Made by a program: the position numbers and the translations under genes. From Molossus alvarezi (lineage: Eukaryota; Chordata; Mammalia; Chiroptera; Molossidae), in the NCBI GenBank assembly GCA_037176705.1, contig CM073886.1, positions 126,076,001-126,140,000 of the forward strand: DNA of 64,000 nucleotides, in the 5' to 3' direction. The notes below the pieces were generated by a model. That model made no database searches and had not been told where the DNA came from. It saw only the letters and a list, made by a program, of their open reading frames with translations. Below are positions 11,208-22,125 of the stretch, in pieces (position 1 is the stretch's first letter; each line of letters opens with the position of its first letter).

Positions 11208-11874
11208 TTGCAAAATATTTTTTTTTTGGAAGCTTCTTAATAGTTGCTATTTTATGTAGTCCATATATACCTGAAAAATTGCACATAAATCAAATTTAAT
11301 ATCAATTAAGTAGTATTCAGAATAAGAATGGGAGAGTACTATTTAAATATAAATGCTGATCAATCCTTTTTAAAGTAAATAGAAAAATCTCTAGTTCAGT
11401 CATTCTGAGTTTGTGTACATCTTGGTTTGGCTTAGAGTGGAATACACTTCTAATAAATGGCAAACATCCCCAGGAGATGGTTTATGAAAGGCCGTGATGC
11501 TGTAGTGTTTGAACAGTCAGTTATAAAAGTAAAAAGCAACTAAATAAATCATTTAATATTGTAAATATATAAAAAAAAATTGGACTTTGTGACTTAATTC
11601 AGATTTTTAAAACATGATTTTAGGGCATATTAAAGCCAGGAGTCTACCGTTTTTATTTTGTCTTGCTAAAAAATAAATTCTTTACTGGTGCCATGGTTGG
11701 CAACAAAGGTCGCTGTTCCATTTCATCATCTCAGCAGTGGGAAGAAGGGAGAGGACATAATTGATGGGTTCTATTAAGTTCTCTGTTCTGAATCTTACTC
11801 ATTCTCCCATGGTCTAAAGACTAAGCAATACCTGCAGAGATATGCATACAGATTATTATTTATTTGGAGCACAG

Positions 11875-13300
11875 TAATGATTTATTGAGCATTTATTATA
11901 TACTAGGGTGATAGAGTCATTTATTCATTCTCAAATATGAAATAAGCAAAAACTTTGGATAAGTCATTATTCCACAAGGCAATAGAGTATGTGAGGAGGT
12001 TACATCCTCTAAAGTATGATTAGATTAATGAGGAAGGCAGACAAGTAGACTGGAAATTACAAAATGGCATAATCAGGACTTTCATAGAGAAAACCCAAGG
12101 CAATGAGAATATCTAAACTAGTTGTAGGTGGGGCTAGGGGTAGGGCTGAGGAATATGGTAGGAAAAGCTTCCTAAAGAAAGTGGCAGCTGAGTTATAACC
12201 TACAATGTAGGTGGTAATAAGTTCATTGATGAAAGTTTTGTAAGCCAAAAAGCCATCTAATTTTAGTGATTCAAAATTATAGAGAAGGAAATGAATATTT
12301 TGTGGCAATTATAATAATCTGAGTATGAATTGAACACGATGGGAACAGAGGTGAGATGGTTATTGGAGATTGTATGATAAACAGTGATTCTGTATGGGCA
12401 ATCCGAAGCCATATAAAGGGTCTTGAATATTTTGTGTTGGTTTTATTACAAGGGCTTTGGGAAGTCCTAGAAGTTTTTAAGAGGAACATGATATGATTAG
12501 GTTTGCACTTTATGAAGATTATTCTTAATATTGTGGAGAGGAGAAAATGAATTGGGAGAGAAGTGGGGGAAATAAATGGAGGATAAAAGACTCAAGACCA
12601 GAGACCAAAAAATCCTGTTCAGAGATTATAGAGGTCATTCCAGTAACGCTGTTGGTAGCCTGAATTAGTAGTAGAAGCAAAGACAGACGGAAGTGGATGG
12701 GATGGAGAGTTATTAAAGAGATTGAATCGACAATTGTTAATTTGGATGAGGGGTGAGGGGGAAAGCTGGGAATAACACAGGGGGAGTTAGGCCGAGGGGC
12801 AGGATGTTAGACCCATTGTGGACATGCTGAGTTTGAGTTAACACAGCGACATCTATAAGGTCATGCTGAGGATAAAGTTATGTATGAGTCTGGAATTTAG
12901 GAGGGCAGTCTAAAATGGAGAGAGCAGTTTGGGAGTTATTAGCATATAGTTGGTAACCGAAGCCTGGCTGTAGATGAACATGCCCAAGGAGAATGCAGAG
13001 ACTGAGGGAAGAACACCTAGCATAGAACTCCGAGGACACCAAGGGTTAGTCCTGGCAAGACACATGAGTTTTCAAACAACACCGAAGACAGCCAGGAGCA
13101 GGAGGAAAACCAGAACAGTGTGATAGAATACAAGAATAGAGGAGAGGAGAGATGAACAGAGTCAAGGGCTGCATTCGGGTCGATGAGATACATGTGGGAA
13201 ATCAAAACAAGGAGGTAATTGGTGACGTCGGAACCAGTCGTTTTAGAGGAACGGGGCCGGGGTGTCAGCGAGCCGACTCGAAACTCCAGTGGAATGAGAA
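11875..13300 (+). mobile_element. Ancient LINE-type 3' region, second long copy
   Basis: Shows TTTATTGAGCATTTATTATA, TGATATGATTAGGTTTGCAC, TCATTCCAGTAACGC, GGACATGCTGAGTTTGAGTT, ATGAGTCTGGAATTTAGGAG, GGGAGTTATTAGCATATAGT, AGGAGGAAAACCAGAACAGT and GTCAAGGGCTGCATTCGGGT in consensus order. It is more complete than the 9-10 kb copy. A reverse frame of 150 codons (13017-13469) is antisense to this repeat and is not a gene. Confidence 0.7.
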
Positions 13301-13619
13301 ATGCGCAAGAGGTAAGAAAACACGTGGCCCCGGTCTGTCTGACGGCAGCTCTTCCCGAGGGAGGCAGCCGTGACTGGTGTCGGAAGGCGCAGACCCCAGG
13401 GCAGGCGGCCACTGGCCGCTCCAGGGGCTCCAGGAGCACGCGCGCAGCTGCCGGGGGAGAGGGATGCATGGGTCCGTAGCTTAGGGGAGACCTGAGCTAA
13501 AATGTCCTTTTGCTTTATCATTTTTGTTTGTTGTTTAATCGTCAATTTTGCTGCGTGTGTGCGTGTGTGACAATCAATTATGGGATGAAAGGCAGAACGT
13601 GCTCCTCACACGCATGGGG

Positions 13620-13675
13620 AAAGCGTGCCGTAAAGCGCTAGGTCGTGAAAAGCGTGCCGTAAAGCGCTAGGTCGT
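13620..13675. repeat. 28-bp perfect tandem duplication
   Basis: Two adjacent perfect 28-bp copies (13620-13647 and 13648-13675) containing GCGTGCCGTAAAGCGCTAGG. They lie at the left edge of the CpG island. The lack of divergence suggests recent origin or an assembly artefact. Confidence 0.95.
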
Positions 13676-13925
13676 GCTACGCAGGCCGCAGCCTCGCGTA
13701 CCTCGTGCTTGCCACGCCGATGGCGACCCTTTGTCTTGTACCCGATTCACCTGGGGTGCTTTCGGGGTGTAGTGACCCGTGCGCGGGCTGGCGGCCGGGC
13801 GCGGGGGCTGTCCCATCCAGGTGTGTGAAGTGCGCCCCGTGACGTCCGCCCAGCGATGAACTTGCTCCGGGACACACGTCCCGGGGTGCATCCCTGTTGT
13901 CAGACGCGATGAGTCCCGTGACGGC
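13620..13925. promoter_or_regulatory. CpG island without a recognised gene
   Basis: I count about 37 CpGs in about 305 bp (observed/expected around 1 or above), with runs such as GTGCGCGGGCTGGCGGCCGG. No first exon with a recognisable protein and no clear TATA box. The island ends where a MIR begins. It could be an orphan CpG island, an unannotated promoter, or an old GC-rich insertion. Confidence 0.6.
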
Positions 13926-14020
13926 AGGTGGGGAAACTGAGGCGCAGAGAGACTAAGGAATTTGCCCAATGTTACATCGAGCCCCTGGCACAGCTGGGAT
14001 TTAAATCCACCGGTTCTCTC
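13919..14020 (-). mobile_element. MIR SINE fragment
   Basis: Reverse MIR: GGGGAAACTGAGGCGCAGAG, GGAATTTGCCCAATGTTACA and CAGCTGGGATTTAAATCCAC. Confidence 0.85.
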
Positions 14021-14964
14021 AAGATTGCCACTCGTAATATCTCCAAAGTAAACATGATTTATTTTTCTTTATGAAGAAACGACTTATAAATTGGGGAATT
14101 CTAAATTGGATAGCTGGTACTATACTTCGTACCTTTTCTAGACAAAGTGATCCATTTTTTTCTATGAAGTAGGTGATGGGATGGAGGTTTTAAAAAGAAC
14201 CCTTCAAAGAAAAAACAAACGAGCTAATTCAAGGGTGGGGAGTGGTAACTTAGTTTACTTCGAGACCACGCCCCCTCCACTGCAATCAGACTCATTCAAA
14301 GATGACAGGCAGGACAATGGCTGTGAAAGGAGGGACAATATGTAACACAGACTGCCCATACAAAGCGCTGACCCCCCACAATTAGGACCTTTCGGAACTA
14401 ACAAGCCACAGCTGTTTTTCTCTGAATTGTATGAGAATTGATGATTGCCTATAACTCCCACAGATACTCTCATAAGAAGCAAAACCTCTTTTGCATTACG
14501 TTGTTGTTTCAGTATAATATCGCAGAGACCACACACATGAACACAGGGGGACCCCTCCCTGCAAAAGGGGCTTAAATGCAACCTCTGACCAAACGCTGAT
14601 TGAACAATGAGCTGCTCTGGTGCAGGGACAATTCCAGAGAAGCCAGGCTCAGAACTGAAATCACACTGGTTCCTGGCAGTTGGGAAGACTGTGTGTAGTT
14701 CTCCCAGGAGCAGGCAGAAAGGGGTCACCTGAACTCCTGGTCCCTGGCGCATTAGCAACAAGGGAAAGCCCCTGGGCTGCCACAGCAGCCTCTAGGCAGC
14801 ACAATAGCTAAAGGTAAAGGGTTCAAGTTCCAGCTGGATCAGGTACTTGAGCACAACCTCTGTAAAAGATGAAACAAGATCTCAGTAGGGACAACAGAGG
14901 TTGCACAGCAGAGAAACTAGACTTCACAGAAGAAGTTCAGCCAAATCACTGAACAGACTTCCAC
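14021..14964. other. Unrecognised sequence with an open reverse frame
   Basis: Holds a 168-codon reverse frame (14255-14761) starting MLLMRQGPGVQVTPFCLLLG. I see no signal peptide, membrane segment or known motif. Its composition is only moderately GC-rich, so the length is mildly unusual. An old LTR-element remnant is possible but unsupported. Confidence 0.35.
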
Positions 14965-15255
14965 TTACAGGATGAGTTTGTTCTGGGAGTCTAATGTACA
15001 GCATGGGGACTATAGTAATGCTGTCTTGTATGCTTGAAATATGCCGAGAACGCAGATTTTAGGTGAGTGTTACCTTTGTGAGTGTGGTAACACTCACAAA
15101 AAAATTGGTAACTATGTAAGGTGATGAAAGTGTTAATTAGCTTGATTGTGGTAATCATTGCATAAGTAGATGTATATCCAACCATCACGTTGTACATCTT
15201 CAATATACACATTTTTTAATCTCCCAGGTATGCCTCACAAAATCTGGAAAATAAA
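14965..15255 (+). mobile_element. Old L1 3' UTR fragment
   Basis: Contains CTAATGTACAGCATGGGGAC TATAGTAATGCTG, TTGGTAACTATGTAAGGTGA, and CATCACGTTGTACATCTTCA before an A-rich end. This is the typical 3' UTR layout of old mammalian L1M elements. Confidence 0.8.
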
Positions 15256-15304
15256 AGCATGTACATAGCTTTGGCTTTAAATAGCTGTTCTTAGCAGGTT
15301 TATT

Positions 15305-16045
15305 CTTGCTGACCAAAAAATTTAAAAATCCTAAATGCCCATCAGTTGATGAATAGATACGCAGGATATATTAGAGCTTTACAATGGAATATTATTTGGC
15401 AATAGAGAGGAGTGGAATATTGATTGATGCTGTATCAACATTACCCTAAGTGAAAGACCTTGAAAGGACCTTGAAGACATTACCCTAAGTGAAAGAAGTC
15501 AGTCACAAAAGACCACATGTTATGTGATTTTACTTACATGAATTAGAATATGCAAATCTGTAGAGACAGAAGATTAGTGGTAGCAAAAGGCTGAATGGAT
15601 GGGGCATGGTGAGTTCATTGCCAATGGGTATGAGGTTTCTTTTGCAGGGACAACATGTGCTAAATATATGAGCAAGTACTTTAAATTATACACTTTAAAA
15701 AAAAATTCTCACCCAAGGATATTTTTCCATGTATCCTCAGATAGAGTGGGAGGGAAGAAAGGAGGGAGAGAGAGAGAGGAACATTGATCTGAGAGAGACA
15801 CATTCATTGGCCTCCCTGAGGACTCTGACCAGGACCAGGGATGAACCACAACTGAGGTATGTGTCCCTGACCAGAATCGAACCCAGGACTCTTTGGTTCA
15901 CAGGCTGATGCTATAACCACTGAGCAAAATTGGCCAGCGCTTAAATTATACACTTAAAAATGATGCATTGTATGGCTTTATGTCAATAACATTATTATTA
16001 AAATGTGAATTACAAATTAGCACACAAAAATTTAATATTAGAGTA
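15305..16045 (+). mobile_element. Old L1 3' end, split by a SINE
   Basis: The tail of ORF2 and the 3' UTR: AAATGCCCATCAGTTGATGA ATAGATACG, CAATGGAATATTATTTGGCA, CCTAAGTGAAAGAAGTCAGT, then TTTAAATTATACACTTT. Sequence resumes after the SINE at 15956. The region around 15440-15500 carries a local duplication of CATTACCCTAAGTGAAAGA. The coding part is broken. Confidence 0.82.
15681..15955 (-). mobile_element. VES-type SINE inserted in an old L1 tail
   Basis: The body (15696-15940) is flanked by TTAAATTATACACTT at 15681-15695 and 15941-15955. It shows TTCTCACCCAAGGATATTTT, AGATAGAGTGGGAGGGAAG, CCAGAATCGAACCCAGGACT, and a diverged end ACTGAGCAAAATTGGCCAGC. Several CpGs have decayed, so it is an older copy. 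Confidence 0.94.
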
Positions 16046-16051
16046 TATCTC

Positions 16052-16315
16052 AAGACCTCAACTCTTTTTTTTTTCCTCACCCGAGGACACCCTTCTATTT
16101 TTTGTTCAGATAGAGTGGGAGGGAGAGAGAGAGAGAGAAACATCGACGTGAGAGGGACACATCGAGTTGTTGCCACCCGCACGACCAACCAGGGCCGGGG
16201 ACAAACTGCAACTGAGGTATATGCCCTTAGCGGGAACCGAACCCGGGTCTCTCTGGACCGCAGGCCGACGCTCTAACCGCTGAGTCAAACCAGCCATGGC
16301 AAGATCTCAACTCTT
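16052..16315 (-). mobile_element. VES-type SINE
   Basis: The body (16067-16300) lies between AAGACCTCAACTCTT and AAGATCTCAACTCTT (14 of 15 bases). It contains TCCTCACCCGAGGACACCC, AGATAGAGTGGGAGGGAGAG, CATCGACGTGAGAGGGACAC, GCGGGAACCGAACCCGGGTC and the terminal CTAACCGCTGAGTCAAACCA. CpGs are largely intact, suggesting a younger copy than its neighbour 100 bp away. Confidence 0.95.
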
Positions 16316-18349
16316 CTAAAACTTTCTTACACACTTAACTTTCAGTTTAAAAATAAGAATACCTTAGTCTTTTTTTTTTCAAATATTATATTAAAACGCC
16401 CTCTCCAACACAAGTAAATTTGTTTCCTATGTTTGAATGCTGCCATTTTCGTTCTCCCAATGGGTAGAAATAATTCTGAAAAAGTTGGGTATTGATTGGA
16501 AAGCTGACTAGTATTGAATTGATTATTAAATGAGCTAATCCAGTACAGTAAGATCATTACAGTCTATCCACATTGTAAGCTATTGCTTATGTAAATTTGG
16601 TCAAACAGTGGTAAAGATTCTCCATACCTGTTGCCCAATCAGTAAGTCAGGTCATCTTCAGACAGAGTTCAACAATATGGTTGCCTTGTGTGCTGCATCA
16701 AATAGGTACCTCATCATTCGCCATGTTCATATCCGAAACCCTTATTCTGTTAGCATTCACTTCCTGCATTTCTGTGACTGAAGGTTTAAGAGAAAATTAA
16801 CGTTGAAACAGCCATCAGAGTTAAGTGAACCAGTTCAGTTCAACAAACAAGATGTATAAACCATTAAATGTTCAAAATCAGGGTGATATTGACTAGCTAT
16901 TTGTTTTGTTTCCTGGTAGGTTAAACAGCAATGTTCCCTGTTTAAAACCGAGGACAAATAATAATGATTCTACCCGTAAGATTTGCCCTGGCCTTGAGTT
17001 CATTTTGCACAAATAAAATTGAGCTTTATTAGCTATCAGCACAAAGCATCCCCTACCATGCTCTATTTATCGTAATGAAAAAGTCAGCCAGAATCTACAA
17101 CTCAGAAATATTGCATCCAAAGCAAAGATTTCATTTGCTACCAACACTAATGACTGATTTAGGTGTGAGAGTCTTTCTGTGAGAAATGGATAAAATACAA
17201 AGAGCACACAAACATGACCAGGAACTGGTAATGACCCTGCTAGCATGGAAAGTCATGCCAGTATCATCCGGAATGAACTACAAGCACAGAAAAGGAATAG
17301 AAAACTCTTCAGAAGATAAAGTAGGATGCTGAGGGAAGAAATGTGAATAGATGATGAATTAACAGGGGTATTTGTCCCTGTTTTCTCCCTCAAATGTAAT
17401 TTGTAAATCCTAGAAAAAGGATAGTGTGCTTGTTTGCTGTTCGGGACACATTAAGTCAAAACATAGACATGGCCAACCATTGGCTAAATGGCAAAGGGCT
17501 TGCAATTTGTGTTTGCTTTTCCCCTTCCTTATGAGTCTTGCCTTTTGTTGCAACCTCCTCCTTGCCTCAAGGAGAAGGCCTGCCCTGGAGACCTCCTAAC
17601 ATGCTCGCACCCAACCAGAAGCATTGCTTTCCCTTCATCGAGATGTACATTTATTCAGAACCTGATGGTGTCTGGAAGTTGGAAGTGATTTTTGAATCTA
17701 AGGTTGAAGAGTAAACCTAAGAGATCCTGTATTTGAGAAGAGTAATTTTTCCATGGTAAATAGTGGGTTACTGATAATTTACATATTAGTCATTGAAATG
17801 GGGGTGAAGGTTGAAGAGCATGTTGGAGGAAGATCTGCTTCTAGACGGCACTCTAGAAGTGAGCGTGGGAATAACTTCTAATGGTTTTGAGCATCTCTCT
17901 CTGCTTAGACCTTTATGGCAAATTAAGGAAGGTACTTGAAAGATCATCCAGTCTCAGGGGTTTTCATATGAACTTTGTGGACAGAGACCTAGAATCTCAG
18001 ATTGTTTTTAGGGGTTATGTTGGGTGGTGAGAAATAGAGAGCAAATAGGTAAGGCTCCCAGAGGCCCACGTGTGCTTCAGGAACTTTGATTCATCCCCAA
18101 AGTGCATTTAATATATTTATAACCCTAATACGATTTACTGTGAATAAAAAGAGAACAGAAATTTCTGCCAAAAATTTGAATTTAACCTAAAGATTCTAAA
18201 TTATGTTTTTTTTTTTTAAAAAAAAAACACCCCAAGGATGCTATTAGAGAAATTTAGAATATGAAAATTCTGTGCAAAAGAGGACTCATTATTTAACAAA
18301 TATATAGCATTAAAAGAGGAAGGTGAAATGTTAGAGATTAAAAGAGAAT
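16316..18349. other. Two kb of repeat-poor unique sequence
   Basis: A long stretch with few recognisable repeats. No convincing exon. The poly-T/A junction near 18210 may be a decayed retroposon edge. It could hold conserved non-coding DNA, which one sequence alone cannot show. Confidence 0.4.
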
Positions 18350-18760
18350 TAAAGAGACATTGCACCAAATAAACTAGATGGTCGTCGTTTTGATCCTGAT
18401 TTGAATAAGCCAGTAAACCTCTATTTGAGACAACAGAAGAATATCGCACAGCCTGAATACTATAAAATATCGAAGAACTGTTGATTTTTAATGATTCTGA
18501 TAATGATATTTTAGCTTGGTTTTTAAAAAAAAGTCACTGTCAGCTGAACATCCATATCAATGTATTTTGGGTTAAATAATATAAAATTTAGGTTTTATTT
18601 TAAAATACTTGAGCAAAAATACTCCAGGGAAATAGATGAAATAAGAGTCATTGAAGTTGGGTGACACTCATTGAAGTTGGGTTGTGTAATAAGTGTTCAT
18701 TATACTATTGTGTTGACTTTCTGCATATTTAAGTTCCCATAATAAAAAAAAAAAATAGTG
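18350..18760 (+). mobile_element. Ancient LINE-type 3' end
   Basis: Carries GGTTTTTAAAAAAAAGTCAC, GAAGTTGGGTGACACTCATT, GTGTTCATTATACTATTGTG and TTTAAGTTCCCATAATAAAA A in the order of a mammal-wide old LINE 3' end with an A-tail. TCATTGAAGTTGGGT is duplicated 20 bp apart at 18648 and 18668. Family name uncertain. Confidence 0.55.
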
Positions 18761-19074
18761 AAAACACTGTTGTATAAGAAACAGATCCAAGGATTATGTT
18801 CTCCTAATTGAAAAAAATGTTGTTTTGCTACTTCAGTACTTTGGTTGTAGACATTTGCAAAAGCCAAACATTGTTGAATTCAAATATATGTTTTCAAAGA
18901 CCTTCTTTTTCTTGTTGAGTTGTTTTTAGCTATCAATTTGAAAGCATTTCCATCACAGTGTTTCTAAATTTAATTTGTACCACTTGTAATACTCCTCATA
19001 TTTCAATTTACTTCAATTTGTAAATAAGAATAGTATGGCAGTATATAAGGTAAAGTAACTCTTACATTTAAACT
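18761..19074. other. AT-rich unique sequence
   Basis: Nothing recognised. Confidence 0.5.
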
Positions 19075-19361
19075 AGGAGTTGAGCCCTGGCTGGTTTGGC
19101 TCAGCGGTTAGTGTCAGCCTGCGGTCCTGAGAGACCTGGGTTCGGTTCCCGCTAAGGGCATGTACCCCGGTTGCAGTTTGTCCCTGGCCCTGGGCCCTGG
19201 TAGGTCATGCGGGTGGCAGCCACTCGATGTGTCCCTTTCACATCGATGTTTCTCTCTCTCTCTCTGTTCCTCTCTCTCCCTCCCACTCTACCTGAACAAA
19301 AAATGGAAAAATGTCTTCGGGTGAGGATAAAAACAAAACAAAAAACAAAACAAGCAGTTGA
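19075..19361 (+). mobile_element. VES-type SINE, forward
   Basis: The body begins GCCCTGGCTGGTTTGGCTCA at 19084, has the B-box-like GGGTTCGGTTCCCGC, CACTCGATGTGTCCCTTTCA, a CT tract, and TCTTCGGGTGAGGATAAAAA with an ACAAAA-rich tail. A weak 9-bp TSD (AGGAGTTGA / AGCAGTTGA) flanks it. The CCCTGG word near the middle is locally duplicated. Confidence 0.93.
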
Positions 19362-19820
19362 CTTTTTTTAAAGCGTCATAAGTTGTAACAATATTGAACT
19401 TTACCTGAGCCCTCTGCTCCCACCCTTCTGTGTTCTGGGAAATGGCTAAAAACCTCAAAGGCACCCTCTGCCCTCACGTTCCCGGGCTCACCTCCAGCCT
19501 TCCTCACCTCCATTCCTTGTGGATCCCATGAAGGTAGGGTCCCTCCTTCTTGACTCCTATTTCTCTGCCTCTACACAACGGCAGCCCACCCCTTTAAGAT
19601 GTTTCTCATTAATGAGCGTTCTCCCTACAGCGATAGCCTGAGTAAACTTATTTCCATCACGGTGACCCTGCCCGCAGCAAGTGGCCGAGAAAGGGGTCAG
19701 GCCCTCGCCGCTTCTCCAGGTTCACCACACACTGCTGACAGGTTAGGAGGGATGACAAGCAGACTGGCCAACAGTGTGACACACTCCTACTTGGACACTA
19801 TGAATTGTTTCCTTTGACTT
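19362..19820. other. Unique sequence, no gene seen
   Basis: A 72-codon forward frame (19599-19817) has no recognisable feature. Confidence 0.45.
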
Positions 19821-20090
19821 AAAGCAAATCAATTGGCCCTGGCTGGTTTGCTTAGCACTTAGAGCATCAACCAGCAGACCAGAGAGTTACCGCTAGGGGC
19901 ACGTACCTCAGTTGCAGTTTGTTTCTGGCCCAGGTCGCGTGGGGGGTGGTCACCCAATGTGTCTCTCTCACGTTGATGTTTCTCTCTCTCTCTGCCTCCC
20001 TCTCTCCCTCCTGCTCTATCTGAAGTTAAATTTAAAAAAAAAAAGAAAGAAAAAAAAGAAAGTGTCCTCGGGTGAGGATAAAGCAAATTG
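19821..20090 (+). mobile_element. VES-type SINE, forward, diverged
   Basis: The body runs about 19836-20079: GGCCCTGGCTGGTTTGC, a shortened B-box region (GAGTTACCGCTAGGGGCACG), CACGTTGATGTTTCTCTC, CTCTATCTGAAG, and GTGTCCTCGGGTGAGGATAA. AAAGCAAAT at 19821 and AAAGCAAATTG at 20080 form the probable TSD. An A/G-rich insertion separates the CT tract from the conserved 3' segment. Confidence 0.92.
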
Positions 20091-20734
20091 ATCAGAACAT
20101 AATGCAAATTGCAAAGACCTTTTCTTTTACTGTACCTGACTTTTAGTTTTAAAGCAGCTCTTGTTTTGATGGCGAAGGCTGGCCCACAGACAGAGTTCTG
20201 AAGTCCTGCTAATGCCTTTAGTTCTTTTGGTTAACTGAACGGACCTTTCACAAAGTTCCTAAAGAACTAAGAAGTAGAAATACCTACATGGCCCATATTT
20301 ACCTGACCTGCTTTACATGTAAATTGTTAATTCTGTGTTCCCTCTTTTCAGTAGCCCTCAAAGCCCTCAACTGCATTTGTGAATTTCTCAGGACATGGTA
20401 GGATCACCTTTACTGGGCTCATTTCCCATCAAATTGCTTTTCTTCCTTATTACAATATGAATTTGTGTGAGCTGTTTCTATTTTATATAATATTCAGCTA
20501 TCTGCGTAAGCTTTGCTTATATATACTGAGCACACAATGTTTAAATCTTCCATTTCCATGAGATGAAATGCTACGCATTTGTCCTGAGCCTAGCTCACGA
20601 ATGCTATAAATGGCAGTATTTCTTAGAAGAGTATCAGGAGGAAATCTAGGTTACCATCAGGTATAAATTAATATGAAACAAGTATCTCATGCAACCAGGT
20701 TCTCATCAGTTGTCTGCACATATTAAAGGGTAAT
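20091..20734. other. Unique sequence, no gene seen
   Basis: No recognised repeat or exon. Confidence 0.45.
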
Positions 20735-20958
20735 AATAGTAGCTAATGAGTATCGAGCACTTGCTGAGTGTTAAGGGGCTACAGGCATCGCCACGTTGAC
20801 CTTTGTTAACAGCCCTGTGAGCTGGGCATGGATACTCACACTAGACACATGAGGAAACTAAGAATCCGTTAGGTAACTTGAGACCCAGAAGAGATGGAAT
20901 TCACATTTGGAATCTAGCTGATATCCAGGGCATGTCCTTGATGCCATTCTGCTTCAAA
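20735..20958 (-). mobile_element. MIR SINE
   Basis: Reverse MIR: TATCGAGCACTTGCTGAGTG, TTAACAGCCCTGTGAGCTGG, CACATGAGGAAACTAAGAAT and TTAGGTAACTTGAGACCCAG. Diverged but collinear. Confidence 0.85.
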
Positions 20959-21130
20959 GGACGATGACAAGGATGAAAATGTCAGCTTGTTCGTATTTGA
21001 GTCGCAAGGCAGTGTCTAGCATGACCCAGTACAACTGAACTAGCCTAGAAAGCCCTCTGATTGTTACGGTGGCTCATCCTTACCGTAATCATTCAAATTA
21101 CAGCTTCTCCCAATAATCAGTACCTTAGAA

Positions 21131-21414
21131 TATGCTCTGGTCTTTTTGTTTGTTTGTTTGTTTTAAATATGTTTTTTAATAATTGTGGGATTTTTTTCTT
21201 TGTTGTTGTTGTTTTTAGAGAGGAAGGGAAAGAGAGAGGGAAACATCATGTGAGAGAGATACATTGATTGACTGCCTCCTGCACGCCCCCTACTGGGGAT
21301 CGAGCATGCAACCCTGGGCATGTGCCCTGACCAAGAATCGAACCAGGACCTCTCAGTCCATGGGAGGACGTTCAGTCCACTGAGCCATACCATCTGGGCT
21401 ATGCTCCGGTCTTT
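21131..21414 (-). mobile_element. VES-like SINE carrying a CTCF-core-like motif
   Basis: The body (21146-21399) is flanked by TATGCTCTGGTCTTT and TATGCTCCGGTCTTT (14 of 15). It starts with a T-rich, TTTG/TTG-expanded tail, then TTTTTAGAGAGGAAGGGAAA, GACTGCCTCCTGCACGCCCC, GGCATGTGCCCTGACCAAGA, and ends ACTGAGCCATACCATCTGGG. This is the TTTATTG-tail subtype, and the CTCF-like core is intact at 21294-21306. Confidence 0.95.
21294..21306 (-). promoter_or_regulatory. CTCF-core-like motif inside a SINE
   Basis: CGCCCCCTACTGG; the other strand reads CCAGTAGGGGGCG, which fits CCASYAGRKGGCR at every position. In the SINE's own orientation the motif is sense. Rodent B2 SINEs are known to spread CTCF sites in this way; occupancy here is inference. 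Confidence 0.5.
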
Positions 21415-22059
21415 AGATTGTAAGTGCTATTACTTAATGTACCTATGGTAGAATCTGCTGTAATGGAGTTCTCTGTTACCTGGAATGAGATACCAAGGTA
21501 TGCATTTCCCATGTACTGCTTTAGAGCTAACAAATTCTCTTTCCAAAAGGTGTTGGTCATTTCCTCCAGCATCGGAACAATGGAAGATTACTCCAGGCTT
21601 GTTCCGTGTCAGTTCTATTTCTCCACATCAGACAAGTCTGCTGCCCAGTTGTATCTGTGCAATTTTGCAATCCTAGCTTTACATCTTGGGCTCTGCCTAC
21701 GTGAGGTCAACAGCCCTGTGACTCCATATCGTCAACCACAGCTTCAGACCCACACTAATTCCTTAAAGTTTCTCTCACACCACTTGACTAGCCTGTAACT
21801 TTCAGGTCTGACCTAGACTGACTTCTCTTGGATCATCTGAGGTTCTTGCTGCCACCCACACTGTTGCACCTCATACCCCCCCTAACCTAACAGCCCTCTT
21901 CCTGGGCTTCTCTTTTTTCCTGTACTCCTGAGGCTCATATCCATTCTAAGAGTCTCTAGTTCTTCTGGGGATGAGGCAGGGAAAAAAGAAATACCCAAGG
22001 AAATGAAATGTGTTAAGTCCACTGATGGATTATGCAGGGCACAGTTAGTTCAGTTATAA
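21415..22059. other. Unique sequence, no gene seen
   Basis: A 124-codon forward frame at 21424-21798 begins MLLLNVPMVESAVMEFSVTW. It has no domain or motif that I recognise and no splice or promoter context; probably chance. Confidence 0.4.
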
Positions 22060-22125
22060 CCTAAGTGCCTAGCACAGGGTCTGACTCATACTAATAATCA
22101 ACACATTTTTGAAAAGTAAATGAAT
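22060..22125 (+). mobile_element. L2-like 3' end fragment
   Basis: AAGTGCCTAGCACAGGGTCT GACTCATACTAATAATCAAC followed by AAGTAAATGAATG resembles the L2 3' end (CCTAGCACAGTGCCTGGCAC ... AATGAATG). Confidence 0.5.

Larger units (their letters stand above)
10236..11874. other. Unique sequence with a motif cluster
   Basis: No exon-like frame. Holds the AP-1/ETS-like palindromic cluster at 10510-10578 and a short duplication at 11146-11207, both listed separately. Confidence 0.45.

Noticed and set aside
13017..13469. 150-codon reverse frame
   Set aside because: It is antisense to the ancient LINE-type repeat and its GC-rich edge.
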